From Noviherbaspirillum denitrificans (GTDB lineage Bacteria; Pseudomonadota; Gammaproteobacteria; Burkholderiales; Burkholderiaceae_D), in assembly GCF_002211445.1 (NCBI RefSeq), contig NZ_LSTO01000001.1:1897881-1930032 (forward strand): DNA of 32,152 nt, given 5' to 3'. Below are positions 16,411-26,000 of the stretch, one piece after another. Made by a program: the position numbers and the translations under genes. The notes under the pieces are model-generated. The model was not told where the DNA came from. It made no database searches and saw only the letters and a list, made by a program, of their open reading frames with translations. The first letter of the stretch is position 1, and each line of letters begins with the position of its first letter.

Positions 16411-18492
16411 ATGTGGTCCGTCATTGCAGGCGTCAGCTACTCGGTAGCCACGGCTGCCTACCTGCTGCTGTTTGCCCTGCTGCTGGTGAGATGGCGCGGT
16501 GGCCGGCACGGTGCGCTGCTCGTTCTCGCCTGCGGCATGACCGTCGTCTGGGCCGGCGCAATTGTCTTGGCGGCCATGCGCAACCTGCCGATCTCGATGC
16601 AGATCGGCCTGCTTGAAATCTTACGCAACGCGAGCTGGAGCGCCTTCCTGCTCGGCGTACTCAGCCCGTCCTACCGCACGCACCTCATCCTCGGCCTCCG
16701 CCTCAGCAAACAGGTAGTGCTTTTTGCCGGGCTCTACCTGCTGCTGGCCCTGACCTATATCGTCGCGTATGTGGACGACGGTGTTGTCGGCGACCTGGCC
16801 GGCATGATCAGTGGCAGCCCGGGCTTCATCATCATGGCGGTCATGGGCATGCTGCTGATCGAGCAGCTGTTCAGGAGCACTGCCGAGAAGTCGCGCTGGG
16901 CCATCAAGTTTGCCTGCCTGGGCATTGGCGGCATTTTTGCGTACGATTTTTATCTCTATGTCGATGCACTGCTGTTCCGCCAGGTGAATGCCGAGATCTG
17001 GGCTGCGCGCGGCGGCGCGATTGCCTTCGCAGTACCGTTGATTGCCGTGTCGGCGGCGCGCAATCCGGATTGGTCGGTCGGCATCTCGGTTTCGCGCCGC
17101 ATCCTTTTCCATTCGGTGACGCTGATCGGTTCGGCGATCTATCTGCTGACAGTGGCAGCCGCAGGGTATTACCTGCGCTTCTTTGGCGGCGAATGGGGCT
17201 CGGTGCTGCAGGCGACTTTCCTGTTCGGGGCTTTCTTCCTGCTCGTCGCTGTTCTGTTTTCCGGCACATTCCGCTCATGGCTGAGGGTGTTCATCAGCAA
17301 GCACTTCTACAACTACGGTTATGACTACCGCGAGGAATGGCTGAAATTCACACGCATGCTCTCGGTGGAAGGGCCGCAGCTCGGCGAACGTGCAATTGAA
17401 GCGATTGCCCAGCTGGTAGAGAGTTCGAAGGGTGTGCTGTACACGCGCAACGAGACGGACCAGTATGTTGCATCGGCAAAATGGAACACCTCCTTTGCCA
17501 ATGAACCGGAACCGGCCGACAGCGCGTTGTGCAACTTCCTGCGCAACCGGCAGTGGATCATCGATATCCAGGAATTCGACGCGCAGCCGGAAAAATACGA
17601 AGGCCTGTCGCTGCCAGGCTGGCTGCGCCAGTTTCCGCAAGCCTGGCTGGTCGTGCCTTTGATGCAGAACACGACCTTGCTCGGATTTGTCGTGCTGTCG
17701 GAGGCGCGCAGCAAGGTCACGCTGAACTGGGAAGTGCTCGATCTGCTCAAGATCGTCGGCATCCAGACCGCCGGCTATCTGGCCAAGCAGGAATCTGCAG
17801 ATGCCCTCGCGGTCGCACGCCAGTTCGAAACCTTCAATCGCATGTCCACCTTCGTGGTGCACGACCTGAAGAACCTGGTGGCGCAGCTTGCGCTGCTGGT
17901 GGCGAATGCGGAAAAGCACAAGGGCAGCGAGGAATTCCAGCGCGACATGGTGGAAACCATCGAGCATGCCGTGGTGAAAATGCGGGTACTCTTGCAGAAG
18001 TTCAACCGGGAATCGACGACCGAGAAATCGGGCCCTGTCGTCCTCGACAAGATTTTGCAGCAAGCAATCGCATCGAAGGGTGCCGCGGAACCGAAACCGC
18101 AGCTCGACCTGCACCGCTCCGGATTGGCTGTGTCGGCCAACGCGGTACGGCTGGAACGGGTGATCGGCCATTTGATCCAGAATGCCGTCGAAGCGACGCC
18201 GCGCGGCGGGCAGGTGACTGTCAGGCTGACCGAACAGGACGGCAGCGCAGTGATCGAGGTGATCGACACCGGCAGCGGAATGAGCGAGCAGTTCATTCAG
18301 GCGAGGCTGTTCAAGCCATTCGAATCGACCAAGGCGGCCGGCATGGGCATCGGTGTATTCGAGACCCGGGAATATGTCCACCAGATCGGCGGCCAGCTGG
18401 ATGTTGACAGCGAGCCGTCGAAAGGCACAACCTTCAGGGTGAGCCTGCCGCTGTATGTCGACGAGCAGGATTGCGTGTCGAACGCCGCGTAA
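16411..18492 (+). CDS. prsK: PEP-CTERM system sensor histidine kinase PrsK
   Basis: This 693-residue sensor kinase matches the XrtA/PEP-CTERM PrsK family (TIGR02916). The first about 290 residues are a multi-helix membrane domain with no large periplasmic loop, suggesting it senses something in the membrane. A GAF-like region (about 320-460) follows, then the dimerisation and phosphorylation helix with His484 (STFVVHDLKNLV), and a GHKL ATPase domain with an N box (HLIQNAVEAT) and G boxes (DTGSGMS, GMGIGVFETREY). It is expected to phosphorylate PrsR, encoded 11 bases downstream. It starts 16 bases after the sugar transferase stop with only a weak ribosome site, consistent with coupling within the operon. 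Confidence 0.95.
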   Translation: MWSVIAGVSYSVATAAYLLLFALLLVRWRGGRHGALLVLACGMTVVWAGAIVLAAMRNLPISMQIGLLEILRNASWSAFLLGVLSPSYRTHLILGLRLSKQVVLFAGLYLLLALTYIVAYVDDGVVGDLAGMISGSPGFIIMAVMGMLLIEQLFRSTAEKSRWAIKFACLGIGGIFAYDFYLYVDALLFRQVNAEIWAARGGAIAFAVPLIAVSAARNPDWSVGISVSRRILFHSVTLIGSAIYLLTVAAAGYYLRFFGGEWGSVLQATFLFGAFFLLVAVLFSGTFRSWLRVFISKHFYNYGYDYREEWLKFTRMLSVEGPQLGERAIEAIAQLVESSKGVLYTRNETDQYVASAKWNTSFANEPEPADSALCNFLRNRQWIIDIQEFDAQPEKYEGLSLPGWLRQFPQAWLVVPLMQNTTLLGFVVLSEARSKVTLNWEVLDLLKIVGIQTAGYLAKQESADALAVARQFETFNRMSTFVVHDLKNLVAQLALLVANAEKHKGSEEFQRDMVETIEHAVVKMRVLLQKFNRESTTEKSGPVVLDKILQQAIASKGAAEPKPQLDLHRSGLAVSANAVRLERVIGHLIQNAVEATPRGGQVTVRLTEQDGSAVIEVIDTGSGMSEQFIQARLFKPFESTKAAGMGIGVFETREYVHQIGGQLDVDSEPSKGTTFRVSLPLYVDEQDCVSNAA

Positions 18493-18503
18493 AGAGGAAT
18501 ACC

Positions 18504-19856
18504 GTGAGCCAGGATAAGAGGAAATTGCTGATTGTCGAAGACGACGCCGGCCTGCAGAAGCAGCTGCGCTGGAGCTTGGACGCCTATGAAGTACTGACCG
18601 CCAGCGACCGCGAAAGTGCGCTGGCACAGCTGCGCCGCCATGAACCGGCAGTCATCACCATGGATCTCGGATTGCCGCCCGATCCGGACGGGTCGAGCGA
18701 AGGCCTGGCGTTGCTGCAGCAAATCCTTTCGCTCGCGCCGGACACCAAGGTCATTGTCCTGACCGGCAACCAGGACCACGCGAATGCGGTGCAGGCAATC
18801 GCGATGGGCGCCTACGATTTCCACCAGAAGCCGATCGACCCCTCGGTGCTGAACCTGATCGTCGAACGCGCTTTCTACCTGCATGGACTGCAGCAGGAAA
18901 ACCGCTGGCTGCAGATGAACCGCGTGGAGTCGCCGCTGGGCGGTATCATCACGCGCGACCCGGGCATGCTGAAGGTGTGCCGCAACATCGAAAAGGTCGC
19001 ACCGACCTCGGCCACGGTCATGTTGCTGGGTAATAGCGGCACCGGCAAGGAAGTGCTGGCGCGTGCGCTGCACCAGTTGAGCGCGCGCAGCAGCAAGCGC
19101 TTCATGGCGATCAATTGCGCGGCGATCCCGGAGAACCTGCTGGAAAGCGAACTGTTCGGTTATGAAAAAGGTGCGTTCACCGGCGCGGCCAAGCAGACGC
19201 TGGGAAAGATCGAGTTGGCGTCAGGCGGTACCTTCTTCCTCGATGAAGTGGGTGACTTGCCGATGGCGCTGCAGGCCAAGCTCTTGCGCTTCCTGCAGGA
19301 GCGCGTGGTGGAGCGCATCGGCGGACGTGCCGAAATTCCAGTCGACGTGCGCGTCGTGTGCGCGACCCACCAGAACCTGAAGGACATGGTCGCTTCGGGG
19401 CGCTTCCGGGAAGACTTGTATTACCGGCTGAGCGAAATCGTGATCATGATCCCGTCGCTGCGCGACCGGATTGGCGATGCGGCGCTGCTGGCACACCATT
19501 TCAAGAACAAGTTCTGCGCGCAGGAAGGACGCTCGTCGCTGAATTTCAGCGAAGATGCGATGGTCCGAATCGAGACCCATGCATGGCCGGGCAACGTGCG
19601 TGAGATGGAGAACTGCATCAAGCGCGCAGTCATCATGGCCGACGGCCCCCAGATCACGGCCGAAGACCTGGGCCTGGCGGCAGCTGCGGAACCCGATGAA
19701 CCGCTCAACCTGCGGCAGGTGCGCGACGAGGCGGGCCACAAGGCGCTAATCAAGGCGCTGGCGCGCGTCGACGGCAACGCGGTCAAGGCGGCCGAACTGC
19801 TGGGCATCAGCCGGCCGACACTTTACGACCTGATGAACAAGTACGGCATCAAGTAG
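18504..19856 (+). CDS. prsR: PEP-CTERM-box sigma-54 response regulator PrsR
   Basis: This 450-residue NtrC-like activator (TIGR02915 type) has a receiver domain with phospho-acceptor Asp54 (ITMDLGLPP) and Lys109, then a sigma-54 AAA+ domain with Walker A GNSGTGKE (176-183), the RpoN-contacting GAFTGA loop (223-228) and GGTFFLDEVG (Walker B). It ends in a Fis-type helix-turn-helix (AVKAAELLGISRPTLYDLMN). It activates RpoN promoters such as the one before the PEP-CTERM gene in this window. I chose the GTG at 18504, with GAGG 6 bases upstream, over a longer frame that overlaps prsK. Its last 8 bases overlap the convergent ydcF-like gene. Confidence 0.95.
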   Translation: MSQDKRKLLIVEDDAGLQKQLRWSLDAYEVLTASDRESALAQLRRHEPAVITMDLGLPPDPDGSSEGLALLQQILSLAPDTKVIVLTGNQDHANAVQAIAMGAYDFHQKPIDPSVLNLIVERAFYLHGLQQENRWLQMNRVESPLGGIITRDPGMLKVCRNIEKVAPTSATVMLLGNSGTGKEVLARALHQLSARSSKRFMAINCAAIPENLLESELFGYEKGAFTGAAKQTLGKIELASGGTFFLDEVGDLPMALQAKLLRFLQERVVERIGGRAEIPVDVRVVCATHQNLKDMVASGRFREDLYYRLSEIVIMIPSLRDRIGDAALLAHHFKNKFCAQEGRSSLNFSEDAMVRIETHAWPGNVREMENCIKRAVIMADGPQITAEDLGLAAAAEPDEPLNLRQVRDEAGHKALIKALARVDGNAVKAAELLGISRPTLYDLMNKYGIK

Positions 19857-20625
19857 GCGGCACGTTCCGCAGCTTGTACCACACAAGGCCGATCCATTCG
19901 TACAGGGCGTAGTAGGTGCGGCGCAGGTTCTCGGCTGTCGGCAGCGGGTACAGCCACGCACGCATCGTGCTACCGAAGAACACGGTCGGCGCCGCAACCA
20001 CTTCCAGCCCCTCGCCCTTGAAAGCCATCACCGCGCGCGGCATATGCATCGCGTCCGTGACCAGCAAGATACGGCGGATGTTTTCCTGTTTCAGACTACG
20101 CGCCGAGAACTCGGCATTCTGCGCGGTGTTTGCGGACGCGGGCTCGACCCAGCGCACCGGGACGCCGAATTCTTCCTCCAATGCGCGCTTCATGGCCAAT
20201 GCCTTCGGCTTGAAGCGGCCGTCCTCCGTCCCATTCCCCCCTGAAACCAGGATCGGCAATCCGGTCTCGCGCTGCAGCCGCGCGGCGTAACGCAGTCGTG
20301 CAAGGGCAATATAGTCCGGCTGCTCGGCACCGCCATATTCTGGCGCATCCGCAATACGGCCTGCCGCCAGCACGACAATGGCCTGCGCCCCTTTCGCGTT
20401 TGAAGACGAAAGCGGTGAAGTGAGTGCTTCCAGCGGAGCAACGAATACCAGGGTGCCAAACCCGGAACACAGCAGGTACAGCAAGGCAATTGCACTGGCG
20501 GCAATCATGCGTCCTGCACCGACATATCGTTTCGCCAGAAGAACCCCGGCGACAAACAGGATGAACAGGCTGGCAGGCGGGAGGATGAGCTCGCGCAGGA
20601 GGGCAAAAAGATCGAACTGGGTCAT
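19849..20625 (-). CDS. YdcF/ElyC/SanA-family (DUF218) membrane protein
   Basis: This 258-residue protein has two N-terminal membrane helices (about 14-30 and 38-60) and a DUF218 domain: AQAIVVLAAGRIAD at about 80, then LQRETGLPILVSGGNGTEDG, ANTAQNAEFSARSL and ILLVTDAMHMPRA. E. coli relatives (ElyC, SanA, YdcF) affect envelope integrity and lipid-carrier-dependent polysaccharide synthesis; the chemistry is unsettled. Being encoded tail to tail with prsR (8-base overlap of the 3' ends) may be coincidence, but an envelope or undecaprenyl-related role suits the locus. Its ATG lies just right of a TTGACT dyad (20638-20656). Confidence 0.85.
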   Translation of the reverse strand: MTQFDLFALLRELILPPASLFILFVAGVLLAKRYVGAGRMIAASAIALLYLLCSGFGTLVFVAPLEALTSPLSSSNAKGAQAIVVLAAGRIADAPEYGGAEQPDYIALARLRYAARLQRETGLPILVSGGNGTEDGRFKPKALAMKRALEEEFGVPVRWVEPASANTAQNAEFSARSLKQENIRRILLVTDAMHMPRAVMAFKGEGLEVVAAPTVFFGSTMRAWLYPLPTAENLRRTYYALYEWIGLVWYKLRNVPPT

Positions 20626-20637
20626 GCCACTTCAGTT

Positions 20638-20656
20638 TTGACTGCTATCAAGTCAA
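20638..20656. promoter_or_regulatory. TTGACT dyad upstream of the ydcF-like gene
   Basis: TTGACT and AGTCAA are perfect 6-bp arms with a 7-base spacer, directly upstream of the ydcF-like start and within the 202-base gap to the divergent small membrane-protein gene. The same half-site occurs upstream of prsT and of the DUF4214 gene. The remainder of the gap is AT-rich, without a convincing promoter. Confidence 0.35.
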
Positions 20657-20827
20657 CGTTTGTCATAGGAAAGAGTCAGTCGAACTGTGTAAAGTCAAGG
20701 AAATCGAAATTCCATCCCTTGAGATGCAACAAAATATAAATTTCCTTGATGCAAGTCTTGTTGGGAACTTAACTTGATTCAATACACTCGAACTTTCACA
20801 ACGTATTAGTCATTGGAAAGGTGTTAT

Positions 20828-21088
20828 ATGCATATTAACGCCACTTACATCGAATCCAGCCCCAATGTCGTCGCCGGCAGGATTGGTATTGTCATGGGCC
20901 TGCTTGCCTTTGCGGCCGTCTATGTCGTGATGATGCTTCAGCTCGGCTGGATCGGCGGTATCGCCATCGGCTGGCTGCCTGCGGCGCTCGCCGGCTGGCT
21001 GGCTGCGACAGGATGCGACTTCGTCATGGCGCATTTGCTGCGCGAACCGATGCCGATTCAGCAGTCCGCTCCGCCGTCTAACGGCTGA
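20828..21088 (+). CDS. Small membrane protein of unknown function
   Basis: This 86-residue protein has a short N-terminal segment and two hydrophobic helices (about GIVMGLLAFAAVYVVMMLQL and IAIGWLPAALAGWLAATG), then a short Pro-rich tail. I do not recognise the family. The ATG at 20828 is preceded by AAAGG at 6 bases. The gene is divergent from ydcF and convergent with the cyclase gene (11 bases between stops), so it is transcribed alone from the AT-rich gap on its left. Coding is supported by the ribosome site and the membrane-like composition, not by known homologues. Confidence 0.6.
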   Translation: MHINATYIESSPNVVAGRIGIVMGLLAFAAVYVVMMLQLGWIGGIAIGWLPAALAGWLAATGCDFVMAHLLREPMPIQQSAPPSNG

Positions 21089-21099
21089 CCCCGTGCGGG

Positions 21100-23025
21100 T
21101 CATTTCGCATCCAGCGTAACGACCCCATCCCAGTCGGCTTCCGGCGGCCGCAGCGTTGCCGCCGCGGTGCGCTCCAGATACAGGGGCGCCAGTACATCAG
21201 CAGGGTTGGCCGCCCTGATTTCCTTCCACAATCGTTCCGATTCGTCCCAGTTGTGCGACTGCCACGCGGCAATTGCTTCGTCATTTCCTTCCGGAGCCGT
21301 GCCGGGCGTCCAAACATCCACTGCTTCGCTCTTGCCTTTCAGCCTGATCCGATCCAGGCGACGCAAAGGCACACGTCCGCGCAAGGCGTCCGCAGTTGAA
21401 CCGCTGAGCAGGATGCCGGTGCCGTAGACCTTGTTCGCGCCTTCCAGTCGCGACGCCAGGTTGACGCTATCGCCGATGGCGGTGTAATCGAAACGGTCGG
21501 TCGATCCCATGTTGCCCACCACTGCCATGCCGGTGTGCACGCCGATGCGCATGGACAGTTCGGCGACGCCCTTCTTGCGCAGCGCGTCGTTCACCGCCTG
21601 CATCGCCTGCTGCATCTTCATTGCCGCTTCGCATGCATGGAGTGCATGCTCGGGGTCGTCGAGCGGTGCATTCCAGAACGCCATCACGGCGTCGCCGATG
21701 AACTTGTCCAGGGTGCCGTTGCTGCCGATCACGATGGCGGCCATCTCGGTCAGGTAGAAGTTCATGATCTCGGCCACCTCTTCGGGCTCGAGCTTTTCGG
21801 AAATCGAGGTGAACCCGGCGAGGTCGGAAAACAGCAGCGTCACCTCGCGCCGCTCGCCGCCGAGGCGCAGGCGCTCGGGCTGCGCCAGCATCTGTTCGAT
21901 GACCGCCGGCGACACGTAATGGCCGAACGCGCGCCGCACCTCTGCGCGTTTGCGCCGCTCTTCCAGGAAGGCACCTGCGCCACTGCCCAGCCAGGACGTG
22001 AAGATGCCTGCCAGCGGGGCAAACACCGGCCACCAGAGGTTGGCGAAGGCGAACAGGGCCCATGATGCGCCGGCAGTGGCTCCCGCAAGCAACAACAGCG
22101 ACAAGCTCGCACGCACCGGGCTCCATTGGCGGAAGGCAGCGAGGGATACCAGTGCGAGCAAGGCCAGCAGCGCCAGCTTCGACTCCTGGCCGAGTTCCGC
22201 CGCCACGCGCCGCTGCATGGCGGCGTCGATGACATTGGCATTGATCTCCACGCCCGGCATGCGGCGCAGGTTGCGCCAGGAATAAGGCGTGCAGTACATG
22301 TCGACACCGAGCTGGGGAGCGTCGTCCAGATACATGCCGACCAGCACGATGCGGTCCTTGAAAAAGCCGCGTGGCAGGAATTCCCTGGGGTTCAGGGCTT
22401 GGTAATAAGAGACGTAGGAAAAGCTTTTCGCCGGACCGGCATAACGAATCATCGGCCGCTGCGGCAGTTGCGCGAGGTCGACGCTGATACCGGCGGCATC
22501 CAGTACCGTACGGCCGAAGGCATTGTCAAAGGATGGAAAGCGCCGAATGCAGGCGCCCGACAGCGGCACCTTGGCAATACCGGTTGTCGCGCCGGCATCC
22601 AGCAGCGAACGCAGCGGCAGGATCTCGCGCTGCTGGTCGATGTAGCCGTCGCTGCGCTGCTCCCACTCCGCCGCCAGCACGACGTTGCCGGCGCGCCGGA
22701 TGGCATCGGCGAGCGCGGCATCGGCCTGCGGCGTGGAGGGTTCGAGGAAAAGGACATCGAGGGCGATGACCTTGGCGCCCTCTTCCTTCAGCCGGTCGAT
22801 CAGCTCGGCGTGCATGCTGCGCGGCCACGGCCACTGGTGCTGGAATTCGGCGAAGCTCGGCTCGTCGATGCCGACGATGGTGATCGGGCTGCCGGCCGTG
22901 CCGGGCGAGGACAGGATGGTGAGCCAGTCGAAGTTGTTTTCCTCGATGCGTTCCCACCAAGGCGTGAGCGAGAGCAGGCCGAGCATCGCCCACGCGAGGA
23001 TGGCAAGCCCGAAGCGGCGGATCAC
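21100..23025 (-). CDS. CHASE2-domain class III adenylate cyclase
   Basis: This 641-residue inner-membrane signalling enzyme starts with one N-terminal helix, then a periplasmic CHASE2 sensor domain (about 25-275; ITIVGIDEPSFAEF and KVIALDVLFLEPS are typical), and then about three membrane helices (about 280-350). A cytosolic class III cyclase domain (about 385-570) follows. Metal-binding Asp residues are seen in LLFSDLAGFTS (about 404) and FIGDAVMAFW. The Lys in LDKFIGD with the Thr in FDYTAIGD is the ATP-selecting pair of many bacterial cyclases, and SVNLASRLE supplies the transition-state Asn and Arg, so it looks active and cAMP-forming. A short C-terminal helical region follows. Its start is only 4 bases after the stop of the FecR-TPR-barrel gene, so the two are co-transcribed and probably act together. 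Confidence 0.9.
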   Translation of the reverse strand: MIRRFGLAILAWAMLGLLSLTPWWERIEENNFDWLTILSSPGTAGSPITIVGIDEPSFAEFQHQWPWPRSMHAELIDRLKEEGAKVIALDVLFLEPSTPQADAALADAIRRAGNVVLAAEWEQRSDGYIDQQREILPLRSLLDAGATTGIAKVPLSGACIRRFPSFDNAFGRTVLDAAGISVDLAQLPQRPMIRYAGPAKSFSYVSYYQALNPREFLPRGFFKDRIVLVGMYLDDAPQLGVDMYCTPYSWRNLRRMPGVEINANVIDAAMQRRVAAELGQESKLALLALLALVSLAAFRQWSPVRASLSLLLLAGATAGASWALFAFANLWWPVFAPLAGIFTSWLGSGAGAFLEERRKRAEVRRAFGHYVSPAVIEQMLAQPERLRLGGERREVTLLFSDLAGFTSISEKLEPEEVAEIMNFYLTEMAAIVIGSNGTLDKFIGDAVMAFWNAPLDDPEHALHACEAAMKMQQAMQAVNDALRKKGVAELSMRIGVHTGMAVVGNMGSTDRFDYTAIGDSVNLASRLEGANKVYGTGILLSGSTADALRGRVPLRRLDRIRLKGKSEAVDVWTPGTAPEGNDEAIAAWQSHNWDESERLWKEIRAANPADVLAPLYLERTAAATLRPPEADWDGVVTLDAK

Positions 23026-23029
23026 GTCT

Positions 23030-26000
23030 TCAGCTCCGGTATTCGAGCGCCAGCAGCACGGTCCGCCCGCTGCCCGCGTAATCGCGCGCGACCCGATACT
23101 TGCGGTCGAACAGGTTGTTGACGGTGAAGGTCAGTGACCAGTTCTTCGGCGCCGGCGTCCAGTTGACGGTGGCATTCGTCAGCCAGTAGCCGGGTAGTTG
23201 TGACGTATTGGCGAGGTCGGCTTGCACGGCGCCGGTATAGACCTGCGACAGGTTCAGGCGCACATGCGCGGGATGGACCCAGGTGGTGTTCAGCGCAAAG
23301 GTGCGGTCGGGCAGCAGGGGCAGCGTCTTCCCGTCGTTCGCCGCATCGCGGTTGCGTGAGCGCGTTTGCCGGAGCGCGGCCGACACGCCCCAGCGCTCGC
23401 CGAGCCAAAGGTTGACACCCGCAGTGGCACGGTAGATGTCGGCGCGGATGGCGGACAGGTCGTCGAACAGGTCCGGGGAAGCCATCGCGAAGCCGTCGAT
23501 CGCCTGCCGGTCCAGCCGCAGGAAGGTGAAGGTGCGGTCATTCCACTCGCTGTCCCATTGCAGCTGGGTCGCCGCGCTGGTGCCGTTGACGTAGGCGTCG
23601 GGGACGCTGAGGCCGACGGTCGCCATCGGTGCCAGCGGGCCGGTCAGCGGCAGGCGCGCCTGCTTCTGGTATGCCAGGCGCAGCCATTGGCGGTCCACCG
23701 GTGTCCAGGCAAGGCCGGCCTGAGGATGAAGGCGGTTGCTGCTGGTTGTGCCGTTGTCGGCGTGTTCCATCTTGAGGCCGGATTCAAGCAGCAGGTTCTT
23801 GCTTACCGGCCAGCGCAGGTTGGCGTAGGCGAGGCCGCCGCCGAGGGTGGTGGCGGTGTTCTCCGCCCGCAGCGACGACACCCCAAAGGGGAACAATACC
23901 GTCGGGGAATCAGGGCCGAGGACTGCACCGGCATGCGTGGCGGGGACCGACGCCATGTCAGGGAAAGCCAGAAAAGCGTCGGTCAGGACCTGGGCATTCG
24001 TTTTGATTGAGGCAACGCGCTGGTGCACCCATGCCCATTCGGCGCCGATGGCTGCCTGCACCTCGCCTGCGTCGAACATGCGCTTGACCTGCAACTGTTT
24101 CACGCCCGTGACCGCGTGCCGTCGCAGGATGCGGTTGAAGTCGACAGTTGCCGGCAGCCCGTCGGCAAGCTGCGTCGAGCCCGGTAGCGGCACGCCGACC
24201 AGATAGATGGGCGCACTGGGATCAAAGGTCCAGTCGTACAGACCCTGGCGGTAGAACGCGCGCGCCTGTTCGAGCCCGAATTCCGAGACCAGCGACAAGT
24301 CCAGCGGCGACAGGGTGGTGCCGTAAGCGTCGGGATTGGCGAACCGGGCCTGTTCGCGCGCGGCATAGCCCATGACCAGCAATTCGTCGCGGAAGCCCAG
24401 CCGCTTGTGCAGTCCGAGATGGCCGTTGAAGTTGATCGTGGCGGAGCGGTCGTCCGGGTCCGGCTGGGAAATCCCGCCGGGCATGCCGGCCTTGTTGCGT
24501 GTTGCATTCAGCCGCAGTACTACGCCCGTGTCCGGGTCGACGATGGCGCCGAGCGCCGCGCTGATGCTTTCTTCCTTCGCGTCGGCATTTACACGCGCGC
24601 CGGGATCGTAGGAACGCGTTCCCGTCACCAGGTAAGAAAGCGATTGCAGCGGACCGACATCGCGCATGAAGCCCATGGACGTCAGTGACTGGTTGTTCGC
24701 GACACTGCCGCGCTGCGCGGTGAGTCCTGCGCCGATGATGAAATCGTGGCGCGGACGGCGCGGGCCGAATTCGGTATAGCGCGGCGCATAGCTGATGGCG
24801 GTCGGGTCGAGCAGCAAGCCTTGCAACAGGCTGCCCAGGCGTGCATTGTCCGATTCGTATTCCGCCTGCACCGAAAAATGGCTGTTCGCCCAGTACGGGT
24901 TGTACGCGCGCTGGGTCAGGCTGTCGGCCCAGTGGTTCAGGCCGAGGTTGCTGTACGCGGCGGATAGTCCGGAATTGCCCGTCTGGCTGTTTTGGATGCC
25001 GTTGACTGTCACCTCGCCGTAGCGCAGGTAGGTATCGAACGCCTTGCGCGCCTCGCGAATGGCTTCACCCGCCTGGCTGTGGTCCAGCGCGGTGAGGCTC
25101 TTGAGCAGGTAGGGAACCGGGTCGTTGACGTCGTAGCGAACGGCCGTGTCGAGCGTCTTGCCGGCGGCGTCGAAGCGCTCATCGCGCTGATAAGCGATGG
25201 CTAGCAGCGTCTGCGCTTCCGACAGGCCGGGATTGAGCAGCACGGCGCGCAGCAGCCAGTCCAGCGCTTCTTCATTCTTGCCCCGCGCCAGCGCGATCAG
25301 GCCCATGCCTTCATAGCCGGTGGCGAGCGAGGGGTGCAGGTCGATGACCTTGCGCAGCAGCGGCTCGGCTTCGTCGAAGCGTTCCTCGGTGATGTACAGC
25401 AGCGCGAGGTTGGCGTGAAATTCGGGTGCGGAAGGCTGGATCTCAATGGCGCGCAGGAAGGCGCGCTCGGCCCGATGGTGGTCGCCGAGGTCCTGCACGG
25501 CGAGGCCGAGGTCGTTCCACAGTTGTGGTTCGTTGGGCGCGATGGCGAGCGCCTTCTCGACCCGCTCGCTGGCACGCTGCAAGTCCGGCCGCATGCTGAT
25601 GTGGTACAGCGCATCGAGGTGCATGACGTAGGCATGCATCGGATCGAGCTGCTCCGCCGCATCGAGCGTGCTGCGCATCTTGTCGGTATCGCCCAGCAGC
25701 ATCTGCAGGTGCGCGAGCATGATGTGGAAGCGCGCGTCCTGCGGGAAGCGTTGCATGCCCGCTTCGGCCAGCGGAATCGCATCCGCCAGCCGGCCCTGGA
25801 AAGACAGCCGCCAGGTCCGCGCCAGCGCGACTTCGGCGAAATCCCTGAACTCCTGTTCAATCCGGTCGAGCGCGGCATCCGCGGCGGCGAATTCGCGCTG
25901 GCGGATCAGCACGCCGTACTCGGCAAGTTTTTTCGCCAGCCGTTCGCGCCGGTCCTGCGGTTCGGCCTGGCGCAGGAACGCGGCTGCATCGTCCGGGCGC

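Noticed and set aside
21087-21101. GACCC/GGGTC hairpin between the small membrane protein gene and the cyclase gene
   Set aside because: The stem is only 5 bp and no T tract follows, so I do not call it a terminator.
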